Shown here: piece after piece, positions 1-10,540 of the stretch | How positions within the stretch are numbered: position 1 is the stretch's first letter | How the letters are laid out: each line of letters begins with the position of its first letter | Assembly: GCA_022315425.1 (NCBI GenBank) | Contig: JAIUPT010000037.1 | Location: 124,001 to 188,000, forward strand | Length of the DNA stretch: 64,000 bases | DNA from: Pseudevernia furfuracea | Lineage: Eukaryota > Ascomycota > Lecanoromycetes > Lecanorales > Parmeliaceae | Direction of reading: 5' to 3' | Notes under the pieces: generated by a model | What the model was told of the DNA's origin: nothing | Database searches by the model: none | Seen by the model: the letters and a program-made list of their open reading frames with translations, nothing else | Translations under genes and position numbers: made by a program

Positions 1-1039
1 CGGGATGAGCGACTGCACGGGGAAGCTGTCGGTGCCCGCGACCTCCAAGCCCACGAGTCGCGCCAGGATGACGAGTTTGCGCGCGACGTCGACGCCGTTC
101 AGGTCGTCGCGGGGATCCGGTTCGGTGAAGCCTGCTTCCTTCGCCTTGAAGACCTCGGCGCTCCATTTGCCGCCGTGGCCCGCGACGGGGGCGAAGTTGT
201 TGAAGAGGAAGCTCATGGTGCCGGAGAAGACGCCTTCGATGCGGCGGACGGTGTCGCCGGTGTTGACGAGGTCTTTGAGCGTGGAGATGATGGGGAGGCC
301 GGCGCCGACGGAGGATTCGTGGTACATGAGCCCGCGGTCGAGGTGGGGAGCGTAGGGGCGGTATGAGGATTCGTGGATGGACTTCCAGAGATCGAGACTG
401 CTGGAGAAGGCTTTCTTGTTGGGCGTCACGACGCTGATGCCCTGTTTCAAGAACGAAGGATACGCGTTGGCTACATCTTGGCTGCTGGTGTTGTCAACGA
501 GGACACGCTTGTCGGGTAATTCCTCTAGAAACTTGAGAGTCTGTTCGACTGTGAGGGCGGGCGAGGTGGATGCTTCGAGGTCTTTCTCCCATGTCTCGAG
601 GGAGAGGGGGGTGGTGCGGTGGGATGCGCGAAGGCTCTTGGTAGAGCGGGAGATGAGGACGAGGGAGATGTTGGGGAGTTTTTGACTGAGGACAGAGAGC
701 TGGGAGAGGAAGTGGCGGCCAACGCCGCCGGCTCCTGGGCCGTGTCAGATTTATGCTAGGGAAGTGGTTTCGCTAATGCTCGAGCATATAAGGATTGTAG
801 GAAATGGAAATTTCATTATTGCACATGCTGCTCAAAGGTTACAGATCACAGTGACCTTCAACCTAAGAAATGAGTCTTTACTAAACAGGAGGGAAAAAGG
901 AGTTGCGACTTTGATTGTGCTATTCTTTTTGCTGGGGCAAGAACAGAGACAGACCAGGCAAAAAAGACATCAGAATCAGCATTGACCGGCTCAGCAACTC
1001 ACCTATGACCGCTATATATATCTGATTTACGGGAGACAT
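1..1039 (-). CDS. HOM6: Homoserine dehydrogenase, 5' part (gene runs off the window)
   Basis: Reduces aspartate semialdehyde to homoserine with NAD(P)H, the branch point to threonine, methionine and isoleucine. Exon 1 is 1003-1039 and starts MSPVNQIYIAVIG. A 268-nt intron (735-1002, GTGAGT...CAG) splits a glycine codon of the nucleotide-binding loop, and exon 2 (1-734) resumes as AGGVGRHFLSQL, so the loop reads VIGAGGVG only after splicing. Further in, VTPNKKAFS, GLMYHESSVGAGLPI and EGVFSGTMSFLFNNF are hallmark family segments (substrate and catalytic region). About 257 of an expected 360-370 residues are present; the C-terminus lies beyond base 1. The product should be cytosolic. Identity is secure; the start rests on the splice joining cleanly in frame. 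Confidence 0.93.
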
Positions 1040-1466
1040 ATCTGGATATTTAGCAGGCGATATCAGAGAAGTTGGGTTAAAAAAAATTCTTCAATTGACT
1101 TTTGAAAACTGGAGTGCCGAGAGTGCCTCGTGTGCTGCTTCCGAACTTCGGATGTTGGCTTCAGCCTTCAGCCCTACAGAGAAAAAGACTTCCCGTGATT
1201 TTACCGAGGGGCCACTTGATGAGCTTGCTCGGATTAGAGCGAGCGATGTATCAGGTACAGTTTACGACAAATTCAGAGGACAGCAATCACCGAACGAAGT
1301 TGGAGGACGCGTCTCTCAAAGTTACAGTCATTCAATCTCATTACGCACTCGACATTATCATGAACCGATACTCGTTCAGTTGCCCCTTGAAACCCCCATG
1401 TCTCTCCGTCGCATCAAGTTGTTCCCAGCACCCATCAAGCGAATGCATCTTGGCAGACCGGCGCGG
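1040..1466. other. Intergenic, upstream of homoserine dehydrogenase
   Basis: Between the start of the homoserine dehydrogenase gene and the 3' end of zinc-finger gene A, both on the minus strand. It contains open frames on the plus strand, but they have no recognisable protein features. I see no RNA gene. The part next to 1040 should carry the promoter and the first transcribed bases of the dehydrogenase gene. Confidence 0.5.
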
Positions 1467-2518
1467 TCAAAGGGGATTTGAAGACGCTGCTGCTACCTGA
1501 TGACGGCGCTTGACATGGTCACGCAGCTTGTCCTTCCGATAGTTACTGTACCCACAACCCGCGACCGAGCACCGAAACACCCTGGAGTCCGCCTGGTGGA
1601 TCCTACCGTGGCGATCGAGATCGGCCTGACGACCGAAAGAGCGACTGCAGGTGGCACAAGTAGGGCGTGGTGGAGCCTCCTGCGCCGTGTCGAAATGAGT
1701 GGTATTGCCATCGACAGCAAGGAACCCATTTGGGGTTTCGGCAGCCGCACTCCATTCGTTGTCGAAGCTATTTGCGGGAAACTGGCCTTGGTAGCCGTTG
1801 CCGTTGGCGCCAGCGGAAGAAGAACTCATCGTATCAAAGCCGCTTGCAGAAAACTGGCCTGGGTAGCCGTTGCCGTTGGCGCCGATGATAGAACTCGTCG
1901 TGGAGAGTGAAGGGTCCGGATACTGGAAGTTAGCACGAGGGTCTTCGTCCATGTGTCCTTCAGCTACCGTTGGTATCCCGGTGAAAGGGTTAGACGCAGT
2001 CGAGAAAGCGATGCCGTTATTATAAGCGGGGCCGGCAGCGAATGTACTTTCGCTCAAGTGCGAAGGGTTTGAATTCATCAAGGGAGCAAAGGTACGATTT
2101 GCCGCATGACCTATGGTCAAAGGACTCGCATAGATATCATTGCCAGGTGTGACGAGAGACTCATAGGCAGTACCATAGTGACCATGGTCTATCTGACTGA
2201 AAAGAGTATCTCCCGCGACAGCGAACGTGTTGTCGCTCAAGTGCGAAGGGTTTGAATCCACCAAGGGAGGAAAGGTGCGATTTGCCGCATGGGCTGTGGT
2301 CAAAGGATTGGCACATGGATAGCCAGGTGTGGCAAGAAACTCATATGCAGTACCATAGTGATGGTCGGTCTGACTATCGGATCCAGGGGGCCAACTGACA
2401 TAATCGGTGTCAGCAAAAAACAACAAAAAAAAACTCACCCAGGCTCAGCTGCAGCATAAGCGCGCGTGTATGCGCTCTGCGGCAAGCTGGGCACGGGATT
2501 GGCTGTTTCCTCTTCCAT
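1467..2518 (-). CDS. C2H2 zinc-finger protein A
   Basis: Exon 1 is 2439-2518 (26 codons plus two bases, starting MEEETANPVPSL), intron 2395-2438 (44 nt with a long T tract), exon 2 1467-2394; about 335 residues. The C-terminus holds two adjacent C2H2 fingers: a canonical one, CATCSRSFGRQADLDRHGRIH, and CSVAGCGYSNYRKDKLRDHVKRRH with a five-residue first knuckle. The body is Ser/Asn/Gly-rich, probably disordered, and built of two tandem internal repeats (separate entries). It is a likely nuclear DNA-binding protein; target genes cannot be inferred. Protein B at 33294-34326 is a paralogue with the same exon layout and finger pair on the other strand. Protein A lacks the extra N-terminal finger of B. 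Confidence 0.8.
1779..1886 (-). repeat. 72-bp in-frame tandem repeat inside C2H2 gene A
   Basis: The coding stretch for ANGNGYPGQFSASGFD is followed 24 codons away by ANGNGYQGQFPANSFD. At DNA level the cores at 1779-1814 and 1851-1886 are nearly identical, so the duplication is fairly recent and keeps the frame. Confidence 0.8.
2035..2375 (-). repeat. About 180-bp in-frame tandem repeat inside C2H2 gene A
   Basis: Two adjacent copies encode HYGTAYEFLATPG...AHAANRTFPPL...NPSHLSDNTF and the variant HYGTAYESLVTPG...GHAANRTFAPL...NPSHLSESTF. The offset is 183 bp at one end and 180 bp at the other, so one codon was gained or lost after duplication. Frame is kept throughout. Confidence 0.8.
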
Positions 2519-2757
2519 GGTGTTGGTGCGTGCAGGAGGGGCGTGCAGGAAGGCGTAAAACGGGGCGTTGTTCGTGCAGAAAGGGGCGACCAAGAAGAAC
2601 GACAACGGGGTTCGATAGTCGAATGAGAAGGGTGCGAAGCTGACAGTGCTGACGAGCAAACCCCTCGAAAGCCGTCGAGGGGCCCCAGGGTTCTTGTAGA
2701 AAATCCGTGCTACCTCCCCCTGGGGCAAAGTAGCTCCTAAATCGTCTCACCGCTAGT
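2519..2757 (-). repeat. 5' leader of C2H2 gene A, duplicated upstream of gene B
   Basis: Read on the minus strand, this region upstream of the predicted start matches 33055-33293 (plus) upstream of gene B. Shared blocks include CTACAAGA.CCCTGGG, CGACGGCTTTCGA and GTCGCCCC.TTTCTGCACGAA. The similarity continues through exon 1 and the start of intron 1, so a whole 5' gene end was duplicated in inverted orientation. Confidence 0.75.
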
Positions 2758-3568
2758 AGATGTTCTGGAACGGAACTGCCTTGTTTCGAATGCGCTGTGA
2801 TTCGTAGGGCAATCTCTGCGCAGAACGGATTCGGAAGGGGCTGTGCATATGGGGCAACAAGTTTAAGAACAGCAGGAGAGCTTGGTCATAGGTTCTCAAT
2901 ATCTGTAGCTCCGGGGGACCCACTCTATATTCTAGGAACCGCATGCATCGACGTATCCTATAGGCTGGTGTCAAACCTGCTTGGGGAAGCTGAGCAATAA
3001 GCAATGACGCTGACGCTGTTCGTGGCTTGGGTGAGACTGTCAGATGGCAAACAGCGCCGAGCCGAAAGTCGTCAAGTGCCTTGAGATGGACATCCTCTCC
3101 AAGCTTTATTCATTTAGTAGGAAATGACTGCTGGGGGCTTTAGTATCCCGAGCCAAAAGAGCTCACCACGGCTTGGTCCTGCAATCCTGGTGAAAAAGAG
3201 CGGAGAATGACCTCAAAAGCTATATTTCGTTCCTTTGGTTGCTTGAGATTGCGCTTAGCAGCGCTTTGGCCGAACCTCAACTAAATGATAGTCAAGTGCA
3301 CGCTTGCGGTGTATCAAGGCCTTTGACGTCGTGCACGATTCTGCGGACGCCTGTTCAACACCACCACCTGCATCTAGAACGTACGTCTAGACCAGCTGGG
3401 GTAAAAGCAACACCTCGGACCGACATACCAATCACCGCTTCTTCTTCGACGTATCATTCCACGGCACGAACCGGCTATCCGTCCTGGCATCCCAAAGATC
3501 CGCCTCGCGTATCATATGACTTTCTACACCGAACAATCAGCCATACCACCCCATCAATCCCCATCGAC
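2758..3568. other. Intergenic without recognised gene
   Basis: Several overlapping short open frames occur on both strands, none with a domain, a consistent splice model or biased composition. The 3' end is C-rich on the plus strand because it overlaps the tail of the small membrane-protein gene. I see no RNA gene. Confidence 0.4.
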
Positions 3569-4042
3569 TCAAAACCCACCTTCCGCACTGATATCTTCTC
3601 CCTCGTCCTCCTTCTCCACCTCTTCAATCCCCCCACTCCCATGCACCCCCCTCCCCCTCAACCCCACCTTCTCATTCTCATCCCCCACCACAAACCCAGT
3701 CGACGGCCCACCGATACTAAAAGTCCTCCTCTTCCCATTCGGTCTCTCTTTCAAACTCGGCGCGCGAGGGCGTCGTCTGCCGCGCGCCCGCCCGCCGAAG
3801 TAGGGGATCTCGTAGGCGACGGCGCGGATGATGTAGAGGAGCATGTCGTAGATGAGGAAGAGGGCCCAGGGGCCGATGGTCATGATGCCGAGGAGGAGCT
3901 GTTTGGGGGAAAGGAAGGGGGTTGGTTAGCGAGGATGTTTTGGGATGGATGCAGCGGAGGTGGGTGGGGGGCTTACGAAGAAGCGGATGATCCACGTTTC
4001 GAGGACGGTCAGGTTAGCGGGGAGGATGGAGAACCACGACAT
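3569..4042 (-). CDS. Small conserved fungal membrane protein
   Basis: Exon 1 is 3977-4042 (starts MSWFSILPANLTVLETWIIRF), intron 3899-3976 (78 nt), exon 2 3569-3898; 131 residues. One or two hydrophobic segments (LLLGIMTIGPWALFLIYDML and the following LYIIRAVAYEIPYFG) are followed by a basic linker GGRARGRRRPRAPSLKERPN and a polar Gly/Glu-rich tail. This layout, a short membrane hairpin then a basic 'RARPRAPSL.ERP' stretch, matches a family of unnamed Pezizomycotina proteins I recognise only from memory. The function is unknown; an endomembrane location with a cytosolic basic tail is inferred. The splice is in frame and both borders are canonical. Confidence 0.7.
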
Positions 4043-4704
4043 GGAGGGCGGAGGAGTTGAGGTGAGATGGAAAGGTGGTGGGCAGGTGCAGCGGAGGTGT
4101 TGCGGAGTCTATCGCATGGTTCTTGTCGAAAGCTGGGAGGTCCCGGTTGTTTATTTCCAACAGGCGGTGGAAGTCCTGGATTCCTGGAGCTTGATCGTGG
4201 ATGTCAATTGATAATCGGCGAGCACTCTGCACTGAAGGTCAATATTCGGAGGCGACAAGGATAATTCTTTAGAGATTCAAAGAACGGAGTTCGAGCGGTC
4301 AGAAAGGTACACCAATCACACTATAGAGTACAAGGATACCTACCTTATATAAAGAATTAGTCAGCCGATCAGATTAAAGAAAAGCTTAAAATTTGACAGG
4401 GTTTATAATTTCAGTGTATGAAAATTCAGAGAGAGGTAGGTATTCTTGCTCAAAAGATTGCAGTGATCTTTCAAATTTCTCGGGCGTGATGAAGACTTCT
4501 TATACGTTCTTTTTCTACTGAGCGCTGTCCGCTCGCTGTGACGTTGGTGCTAAACTTCAGACAGTAGCAGTTGAGTTCCCTGACGACTTTCCAACCTTTG
4601 TTCCATTTCGATTCGCTATGTGATATTTCTGCTATGGTTGTGTATATGTATAGATGTATGTATGTATGTAGTATGGATGGATGGATGTATATATCAAAAC
4701 CAAA
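4043..4704. other. Intergenic with TATG/GATG microsatellite
   Basis: AT-rich, no recognised gene. Around 4652-4690 a run of tgta/tatg and gatg units forms a short microsatellite. The segment next to 4042 should hold the promoter of the small membrane protein. Confidence 0.45.
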
Positions 4705-5238
4705 CTACCCACAGCACTCAATGTGTCCACAAAAGTGGCACACTCCAACCTCAACCACAAGCTTCACCCCACTGACTCCCTTCTTCAGCTCATCCAACCC
4801 CTTGTTGATCGACTCCAAGCCACCCCCGACCAACTGAACCTTGGAACTCGGCACAAACTCCCCCTTCTCCAGCTTTCCCTTCAACCAAACCCCAAAGACA
4901 AACCGAAAGTGCTCCGTCTTCTCCTTCTCATCCTCCGGCGTTGCGACAAACGTCACCTCCACACCCTCCACCTTAGGCGAGTCCTTTGGTAGAGAAACCG
5001 CCGTCGCCAGCTTTGCTGTGCCCTCCCCCTTCAACTCCTTCAAAATCTCCAAACAAGACCCCACCTGACCAGCCGCATCATACCCTATCTGAACACTGAC
5101 AACATCCTTCTCCGCCGCCTTCACAACACTCTCCACCACACCTTCGCTCTTATAATCAAACACCTCAATCGCACCCAACCCCAAGAGACATCGTGGCAGG
5201 CGCTTGGCGTTTAATAGTGCTGGAATATTGTTAATCAT
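4705..5238 (-). pseudogene. Truncated zinc-type (MDR) dehydrogenase remnant
   Basis: The frame encodes the C-terminal half of a medium-chain dehydrogenase/enoyl-reductase-like protein: the Rossmann-fold end GAIEVFDYKSEGVVESVV, then FRFVFGVWLKGKLEKGEF, QLVGGGLESINKGLDEL and VSGVKLVVEV. Family members are about 340-370 residues; only about 165 are here, with no GroES-like N-terminal domain and no NAD-binding glycine motif. The first 20 residues (MINNIPALLNAKRLP) look like a degraded junction. Past the usual end at LVVEV the frame runs on for 13 unusual Cys-rich residues. Just upstream (5241-5290) the 14-mer CGTACTTCGTATTC occurs twice, perhaps at the breakpoint. It is probably not a functional enzyme, although the frame is still open. 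Confidence 0.65.
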
Positions 5239-5390
5239 CTCGTACTTCGTATTCGGCTGTTTCTTTCACTTGTTTCGTACTTCGTATTCCAAATGAAACT
5301 TTGCCCTCATATTCATCTATGTTGTGTTACGGGCGTGTCAAGAAGAACTTGTCACACAGGACGGAGAGGACTACCTATTGACGTCTAGCG

Positions 5391-7917
5391 CTACGCGCTC
5401 CTCGCGGAATGATCGAAGTCTTCAAGTCGTTGGCGCTCGGTTGCCGTGAAGGGACTATCTATAGTCTCCAGACCCGTCAATATCACACTCACGGGAAGAC
5501 GCTGGTGTTTAGAGAATGTCGCCGGATATGACAAGACAGGCAGTTCTGGAGAAACGAAAGCAGACATAGATCCGCGTGTTGAAGTGTAAACCACCTGTGG
5601 GCGTTGGCGGAAAGGCGATCGTTCGTTGAATTTTGCCAGAACAGGCGACAGCTGGGGGCTTTCAAGAATTGGAGTTGGTGGCAACGATCTATTGAGATCG
5701 AGCGACTCTCGTATATATAACGCGTATATTTCTGCTGCTATATTCGAAGTAACGACTGATGCTCTATCCATATTGGACGCCTTTCGCTGATTCGAGGCAG
5801 ATATTACAGTTTCAACGCAGGCGCCACCGGATGAGGCAAAGCTCGACCGACTTTTCCTCGAGATTTTCGTCGACTTGAAGATCTTGCAACTATCAGCGTT
5901 GCGTGTCTGAACCATGACATGTGAGCCCCGCTTGGTTCTCAATTCGTGCGAAACAGGTGGAAAAGCCTCTGACATTTCGGGAATTTCATTGCCTGATGCC
6001 GAAGGAGCCTGCTCATTGAGCAATTCCACTTTTGCTTTCGCGCGATCAGGGAGCTCGCGAAATGGACTGAACATGCTGCTGTAACGGATTTCCCGCGCAG
6101 AACTAACGATTAGTGCTCTCGGCTCCTGGAAGGGCGTATGGGGCTCTGTGGCTTCGCTACATAATTGCGAGTTCTTTTTTTGTCGCCACCTTCGAATGAC
6201 GAAGATAGCTGCGAAGGCAGCCATTAGAAGAAGTGAAGTTGTTCCAATGCTCGTCCCTATGGCGACGTTGCGACGTGAGTGATTAGGTGTTTCAGTGGCT
6301 GACGAAATGGCAACCAAGTCTGTCGGGATACCGTCTTCAAATCGACATTGCGAAACAGAGAAGTTGAAGCGCTCATAGTCGACGATGATGTATCTGAGAT
6401 AATCCGATTAGCAATCTGATCACAGTCGAGACTGAATGGAGAGCACTTACGCTTCTTGTAGAAAGGTTCGACCTAGAGTATACTGGGACTCGTTGACAGC
6501 CTGTTGTAGGGGGAAATATCGAGTGGTATCTGGCACGAAAGGAGGCTTCACCTCCAGGTCGAGGCTTGCATATGGCAAGGTAATTTGCACTGTAGGGCCC
6601 TCAGCTATGGTATCTCGGATAGTGAAAGTAAAACTGAGGTTTTCTGATAACAGACTCTGGTGGAGAGTATCATTCACCCAATACATTTTCGCGGTGCTAT
6701 TCCATGCTAGCCCAATTGTTTTTTCAAATTGTTGACACGCTTCGGTGGGGAGGTATATATAGGGTAGGGTTGAGTCAATAAGAGTGTAGATTGGGTTCGG
6801 CAGTAACAACTGTTGTTGAGTTATCAGACCATTCGTAGTTGTTGAATAAATCGACTGTAGTCCAACAACGAGGTCGCGGGAGATATCGGTGGCCAGAGAA
6901 ATAGACACATTATTTGGGACAAATCGTGAACGATCGTAGCCGCCAAACGTCAAGCTTCCAAATACGCCTTTCAATCCTGCTGGGAGTCAGCGTTGACGTA
7001 ATTCCAAAATCCTTGATTTCTTGCTGAGTAAAGAAGCATGAATTTTATGGCAAAGGAAAACTAGGGGTGCATGCCTTCAACAAAAGGTATACACACTCAT
7101 GATCTTTTTAAAGTTGAGACTCACAACATCTATGCACTATACTGGAAACGAAAGGCAACGCAGAGGGAAGAGATCTGAACATACTAGGCTCAGACTCACA
7201 GCCACTTTAGCTAATAACAAGTGTGCGACTGATAACTGTAGTGGCACCAATCTTGGTCGTTGGCATCGGGGTGCGTAGCTCGCTAAGCTAGAAAATAGAC
7301 TCACGGTATCTTGCTCCTGCAGTATACGCCCACGATAGGCTTGGAATCAAGCCCTCATTGTGCATTGCGGCCAAGAAACTTGGACGTGGCTCGGTGAAGT
7401 TGCTAACATTTGTGCCTTGGCGACCCAAACCAAAGACACCCAGATAACAGTCGTCGGTCGCAAGAACCGAGATGACTTGTGAACCTATCGTGGGTCCACC
7501 GATAGAATTATCGAACCCCAAAGCTACTGTGTCGAGCCCGTATGAAGCGGCGTCACTATATCCGAGATTGAGTTCGAGTCCTGAAGTGTAATTACCTAAG
7601 GCTTGCCAGGAGCTGGACTGAGTCGTGTTGAAGAGACCACCGCGAGATTGATTGCAGGATAAAGAAGGTGAGGTGCCATGTCTGCCTGGTGGACATCCTT
7701 GTGGGCTCACAACCCACGTCTCCTGGCCCGCTGTCCATGGCAGGACACGGACAGGCTGCTGAGAGCTTCCAACCCGCAAGGCGAACGAGGACCAAGAGCC
7801 GTCATCACCATCCCTTTCACGAGAGTCAGCACAATTGTTGATGAATAGGCAATGGATGAAAAAGGCAAGTACCTACCACCATTGCGATGGGGGCCAAGAG
7901 ATAGGGGCTAGCGCCAT
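5391..7917 (-). CDS. Membrane-anchored aspartic-protease-like protein (peptidase A1 fold)
   Basis: Exons: 7877-7917, 7305-7813, 6451-6976, 5391-6393; 692 residues as modelled. After WDGDDGSWSSFALRVGSSQQ comes the N-lobe PVRVLPWTAGQETWVV; the C-lobe has LKGVFGSLTFGGYDRSRF and YTLIDSTLPYIYLP; then YIIVDYERFNFSVSQC, one transmembrane helix (SLLLMAAFAAIFVI) followed by RRWRQKK, and a cytosolic tail of about 225 residues. Positions where A1 proteases carry DTG/DSG read TAG and DST, so catalysis is doubtful; a sensor or binding role is possible. The chosen ATG gives no signal peptide, so an upstream exon is probably missing from my model. The 328-nt second intron is unusual (see findings). Confidence 0.8.
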
Positions 7918-8651
7918 TCCTGATAGAGTAGTGTTCAGGGCTAGGGTTAAGGTACGAGTATGCGTAAGGCTGAGCCGAGATTACCTTATCGAGACTGGGG
8001 AGTTGTGTTTCCAGATGAAAGACTGCAACCTCTCGTCTTTAAGACCGTACTGACTCTCCATGTCTTGTATATCTTGATACGTCTTGCGAAGGTCAGCAGT
8101 GCTGCACCAAAGTGCTCAGGTGGCTTCCTCTTGTTACCGGCTTCCAATCCTCGCAGATCTGTCTCCGCCGCGAGCACTGCCCAGTTTAACGAGCCCCTGC
8201 AGTTCCGTTTCATCTTCGATATCTCTGCATGCATATGGGATTTGTTTCCATCTTCACTTATTCTGCACATGTGAGGCATGAAAGCTTGTATGGCCCCAAT
8301 TTCATGCTCGGCCACAGATTGATAGGAACACATAGGCTCTCAAGAACCCCACAAAGGCCTGCTTCGCTAGCTTCAAGTGTGCAGCAATCGTTCTGTCCAT
8401 TTGGAGCCACGGGCTCTGTGGGTACCCAAGGGATCAAAAACAGTATCGTCGAAGCATGCATAGCCTCTCCCGAATTCCTCTCATTGTGCTGTGCCAGTTC
8501 TCGGCATTTGAAACGGCATAGAGGTAGGTTCGGACATGAATGAAGGATCAATGCTTAGCATGTCCATCCGTCCATATCTTCTTGAGTTCTACATGTCTTC
8601 CGCACCTTTCGAAACCCCCCACCCTCCCCCTCGACGGTCTGGCATCATCCG
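7918..8651. other. Intergenic, possibly holding the missing first exon of the protease-like gene
   Basis: Short open frames exist on both strands. One on the minus strand near 8460 starts with a hydrophobic stretch, MHASTILFLIPWVP, that resembles a signal peptide, but I could not splice it convincingly to the exon starting at 7917. No other gene or RNA is recognised. Confidence 0.35.
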
Positions 8652-9786
8652 TTGAGGATTAAGTGGTCTGAATGGGGAGTGAGCCGTTCTCAGCCTCATA
8701 CAAAAAGGAATCCCTGTTTCTGTTGCTCGCGACCATCTTCCCCTCAACATTTCCTCTTATCAGCGGAGGAACACTCGAGAAAAGGCCGTACCAGGTTCTC
8801 AACAATCCTTGTTACATCTTCTCCCCCGAAATTTCGTGGCGATGCTTCTCCGCCGGACGTGAATAGCCCTCCAGTAGTGCCTGAAGGAGCGACAGCTGCG
8901 ACTCCAGCGGCAGCCGTTACTCCAGAAATAGCAGCAGCTACCGCGGAAGCATCAGCTATACGAGCCACCCTAACCTTACTTGCTCCACCTCCTTCAGGAG
9001 TAGCAGTCTGTACGCCATGGACCCAATGCAGTTTGTTTTATCAAATTAGCAATGCGCTTGTTGACCGAATGAAATGCGGACCTAATAGATCACAGTACGT
9101 TTACGTGTATTACTGGCCCGAAGACTCGCAAAATACAGCCTGTTTGTCAGCAGACGGGCAGATCGCGGCGTCTCCTCCTCCTGATATACCACACCACATG
9201 GGTACGATCTCAACACCTCACCTGCTAGGCATGCCAACCTACTCACTCTCTGCAGTCATTCTTCAAGCGTCTATTGTCGTTTTCCCCTCGATCCGCGCCT
9301 CTGATGGGTGCAGTCAAATCGGCACAACCTTCGCCGGCTTGACCACTTCTTTCGCTTCTGGGGTATTGTCAACTATTGAACTGAACAATAACGCATACAG
9401 CTTCAATTTCGGCGATCTGTCCTGTCCATCAGCCGATGTAGGATGAGATCCTTCAAAAGGCTTATACGCGCCCCTACCTGCTCCTCCCGGTTTCCTTTTC
9501 CACTCGGACCCAGCATTGGCGGCATGTATTCCCGCTGTTTCCCAGGGGATCGATCCTTCCACAACTTTGACCCCTGTCGCTGCGGTCTCGGGTGTTGGAA
9601 AGGTTGGCTGTAAAAGGGGTCATTGTAGACGAGCAAAGAAGGCGTTGGAGCATGCACACACCTGGTGCCGTGGGCTCCACAGACAACGGAGGAGCCAACG
9701 TCACAAGTGGAATCTTGGGCAGTTCTGGGTCGCAAATCTCTTGGCGGACAAACATGTCAACAACTTTGTGGGGTAAAGTGCAATAA
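8652..9786 (+). pseudogene. Broken gene for an uncharacterised fungal secreted-type protein
   Basis: The reading frame carries VYVYYWPEDSQNTACLS, IVVFPSIRASDGCSQIG, ASGVLSTIELNNN and FNFGDLSCPSADVG, a succession I associate with uncharacterised fungal extracellular proteins (segments like 'VYVVFP.I.A.D.C..VG' and 'FNF.DLPCP'). At 9444-9446 the frame hits TGA, yet the same frame continues as DPSKGLYAPLPAPPGF and DPALAACIPAVSQGIDP, where relatives normally go on; one G-to-A change of a Trp codon would explain the stop. After about 9600 the Gly/Ser/Asn-rich continuation (DNGGANVTSGILGSSGSQ) lies in another frame, so a frameshift follows. A 54-nt intron at about 9201-9254 is possible. The N-terminal part is unclear. 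Confidence 0.55.
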
Positions 9787-9899
9787 TAGCATAGGCAGAT
9801 CAGGATTTTTCACCGATTGCGCTCGGTAGATTCAGAGATATGATATTCACGGGCTCCTTCCAGAGTTTGGATATGAATCACCAATGAGCGCATTCGTAC

Positions 9900-10540
9900 G
9901 AGAATCGCCATCTCTCGATAAATCCCCATCCTCAAAGCCCCCCCCCCCCCCAAAAGCCCTGGCAACGATCCTTCGCAGCCACTCTCTCAGAGGCGTATAT
10001 CCCTCCCCCTCCAATAGCTCCCGTCGTCCCGCCTCACGCAGCAGGGCACAGAAGCAAGAAGCAAGAAGCAAGAAGCAAGAAAAGCAAGAAAGCAGGAAAA
10101 CAAACAGACAAAAACATAGCATTTTCATACGATACGGCACTCAAAAGATTTGTACTGTAGCAGTGGCCCCTCAAATCAAATCAATGAACTACTGGCCCTC
10201 CCTCCCTAACCCTCCCTCCCTCCCTCAGGCGTCAGTCTGTCAGTCTGTCAGTCACTGCCGGCAGTCGAGTGAGTCGTTCTGGCCCTCCCTCCCTCCCTCC
10301 CTCCCTGGCTGTCCAAAAACCTCGCTCAGGGATTCATTCATTCCAGTGATGATGATTTTTGGGGCCGATAAAAAAAACAAAAAACGAGCCGACCCGCCAC
10401 CGAGAACGTGTCGCGGTGACAGGGGTTGGGAGCAAGGGGGGAGGGGGAGAGGGGGAGAGAGAGAGAGAGAGGACGGGCTTGCTACGTCCTGGTACGAGCT
10501 TAGGATGAGTGAAGGGGTGGGTGGGTGGGTGGGTTCCTAG
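9900..10540. repeat. Low-complexity microsatellite cluster
   Basis: Contains a C run (about 9940-9950), gcaagaa repeats (about 10050-10090), several ccct tracts (10198-10228 and 10278-10306), a cagtctgt repeat (10231-10252), a ga-rich tract (10440-10472) and gggt repeats (10515-10535). Open frames across it are products of simple sequence. The rest of 9787-10812 shows no gene. Confidence 0.85.

Noticed and set aside
9884..10540. 218-codon plus-strand frame
   Set aside because: It is made of ccct, ga and gggt microsatellites and has no stable protein character.
9900..10540. CRISPR-like spacing of repeats
   Set aside because: The repeats are simple-sequence tracts without constant-length unique spacers, and the genome is fungal.
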